NCBI GenBank assembly: GCA_913019975.1
Contig: CAJWBH010000005.1
Span: 1-64,000, forward strand
DNA from: Thalassolituus maritimus
Lineage (GTDB): Bacteria; Pseudomonadota; Gammaproteobacteria; Pseudomonadales; Oceanobacteraceae
Direction of reading: 5' to 3'
DNA length: 64,000 nt
A model generated the notes under the pieces. The model made no database searches and was not told the DNA's origin. It saw only the letters and a program-made list of their open reading frames with translations. Below are positions 63,923 to 64,000 of the stretch, one piece after another. The position numbers and the translations under genes were made by a program. The stretch's first letter is position 1, and each line of letters begins with the position of its first letter.

Positions 63923-64000
63923 CTAATGATCCTTGGGAACATCGACAATGCCATCGGCGATCCCCTGTGCCAGCATTTCCATGAGTTTGGCAAAACGATA
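63923..64000 (-). CDS. Antitoxin, C-terminal part (cut by window edge)
   Basis: The last 25 residues of a protein ending FAKLMEMLAQGIADGIVDVPKDH, directly upstream of the ParE/RelE-type toxin gene in the same orientation. This is the expected place of a ParD-type antitoxin; the N-terminal DNA-binding part is outside the window. Confidence 0.6.
   Translation of the reverse strand, partial: YRFAKLMEMLAQGIADGIVDVPKDH

Larger units (their letters stand above)
60438..64000. mobile_element. Tn3-family transposon (left part; right end outside window)
   Basis: Terminal repeat at 60438, complete tnpA ending 25 bases inside it, then a toxin-antitoxin pair reading the same way. The element continues beyond the window. 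No resolvase gene is visible in this part. Confidence 0.8.

Noticed and set aside
1-64000. CRISPR arrays, tRNA or rRNA genes, phage structural genes
   Set aside because: No regularly spaced repeats, no cloverleaf-like tRNA sequence at the island borders and no capsid, tail or terminase genes were seen.

Overview
The window looks like a gammaproteobacterial chromosome, probably of a marine or halotolerant lineage. This rests on thiI, xthA, rapA, a PreP-type peptidase, an acetoacetyl-CoA reductase and a TtpC/TonB2-type energy operon in one normal-looking block. I cannot name the genus. The window has three parts.

(1) About 1-43,484 is accessory DNA devoted to metals. It begins with the 5' part of a Tn3-family transposase gene and an AAA/DUF4143 ATPase. 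Then come a DUF411-cusCBA copper/silver efflux operon, a MerR regulator with an HMA protein and a CopA-type P1B-ATPase, and a run of small membrane or periplasmic metal-associated proteins (cupredoxin, P-II, DUF2933, ICMT-like, Met-rich). A carbon/nucleotide module follows: AMP-phosphorylase-like protein, PRPP-synthetase-like protein, beta-CASP nuclease, a collapsed acetate kinase, phosphoketolase and two APC permeases, one of them broken. After these lie ppk2, an EamA permease, cytochrome c, the copAB operon (multicopper oxidase and CopB), copRS, and two separate mercury-transport gene sets with no merA. The region ends with a 5'-truncated czcA, a second P-II protein, a CDF exporter and a degenerate SprA-like gene, and is closed by a Tn3-type terminal inverted repeat at 43,456-43,484.

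(2) About 43,680-60,430 is ordinary chromosome: a truncated class V aminotransferase (the scar of the insertion), the M16C peptidase, the DUF3450-ttpC-exbB-exbD-tonB-TPR operon, xthA and thiI on the minus strand, an acetoacetyl-CoA reductase, a tyrosine recombinase with repeated attachment-like motifs beside it, and rapA.

(3) From 60,438 to the right edge is a second Tn3-family element. Its terminal repeat shares 24 consecutive bases with the one at 43,456, but it faces the other way. It carries a complete tnpA and a RelE/ParE-type toxin-antitoxin pair cut off by the window edge.

The metal genes form a layered defence. CusCBA, the P1B-ATPase, CzcD and the CzcA remnant would export metal; the multicopper oxidase, CopB and the Met/His-rich proteins would handle periplasmic copper; CopRS and three MerR-family proteins would sense metal. 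Embedded among them is a putative nucleotide-to-phosphoketolase module and a family of three small paralogous proteins, which are the least explained parts of the window. Several genes are visibly decaying (ackA, one permease, czcA, a barrel protein, an aminotransferase and a thioredoxin-like gene), so the island appears to have been assembled by repeated recombination.
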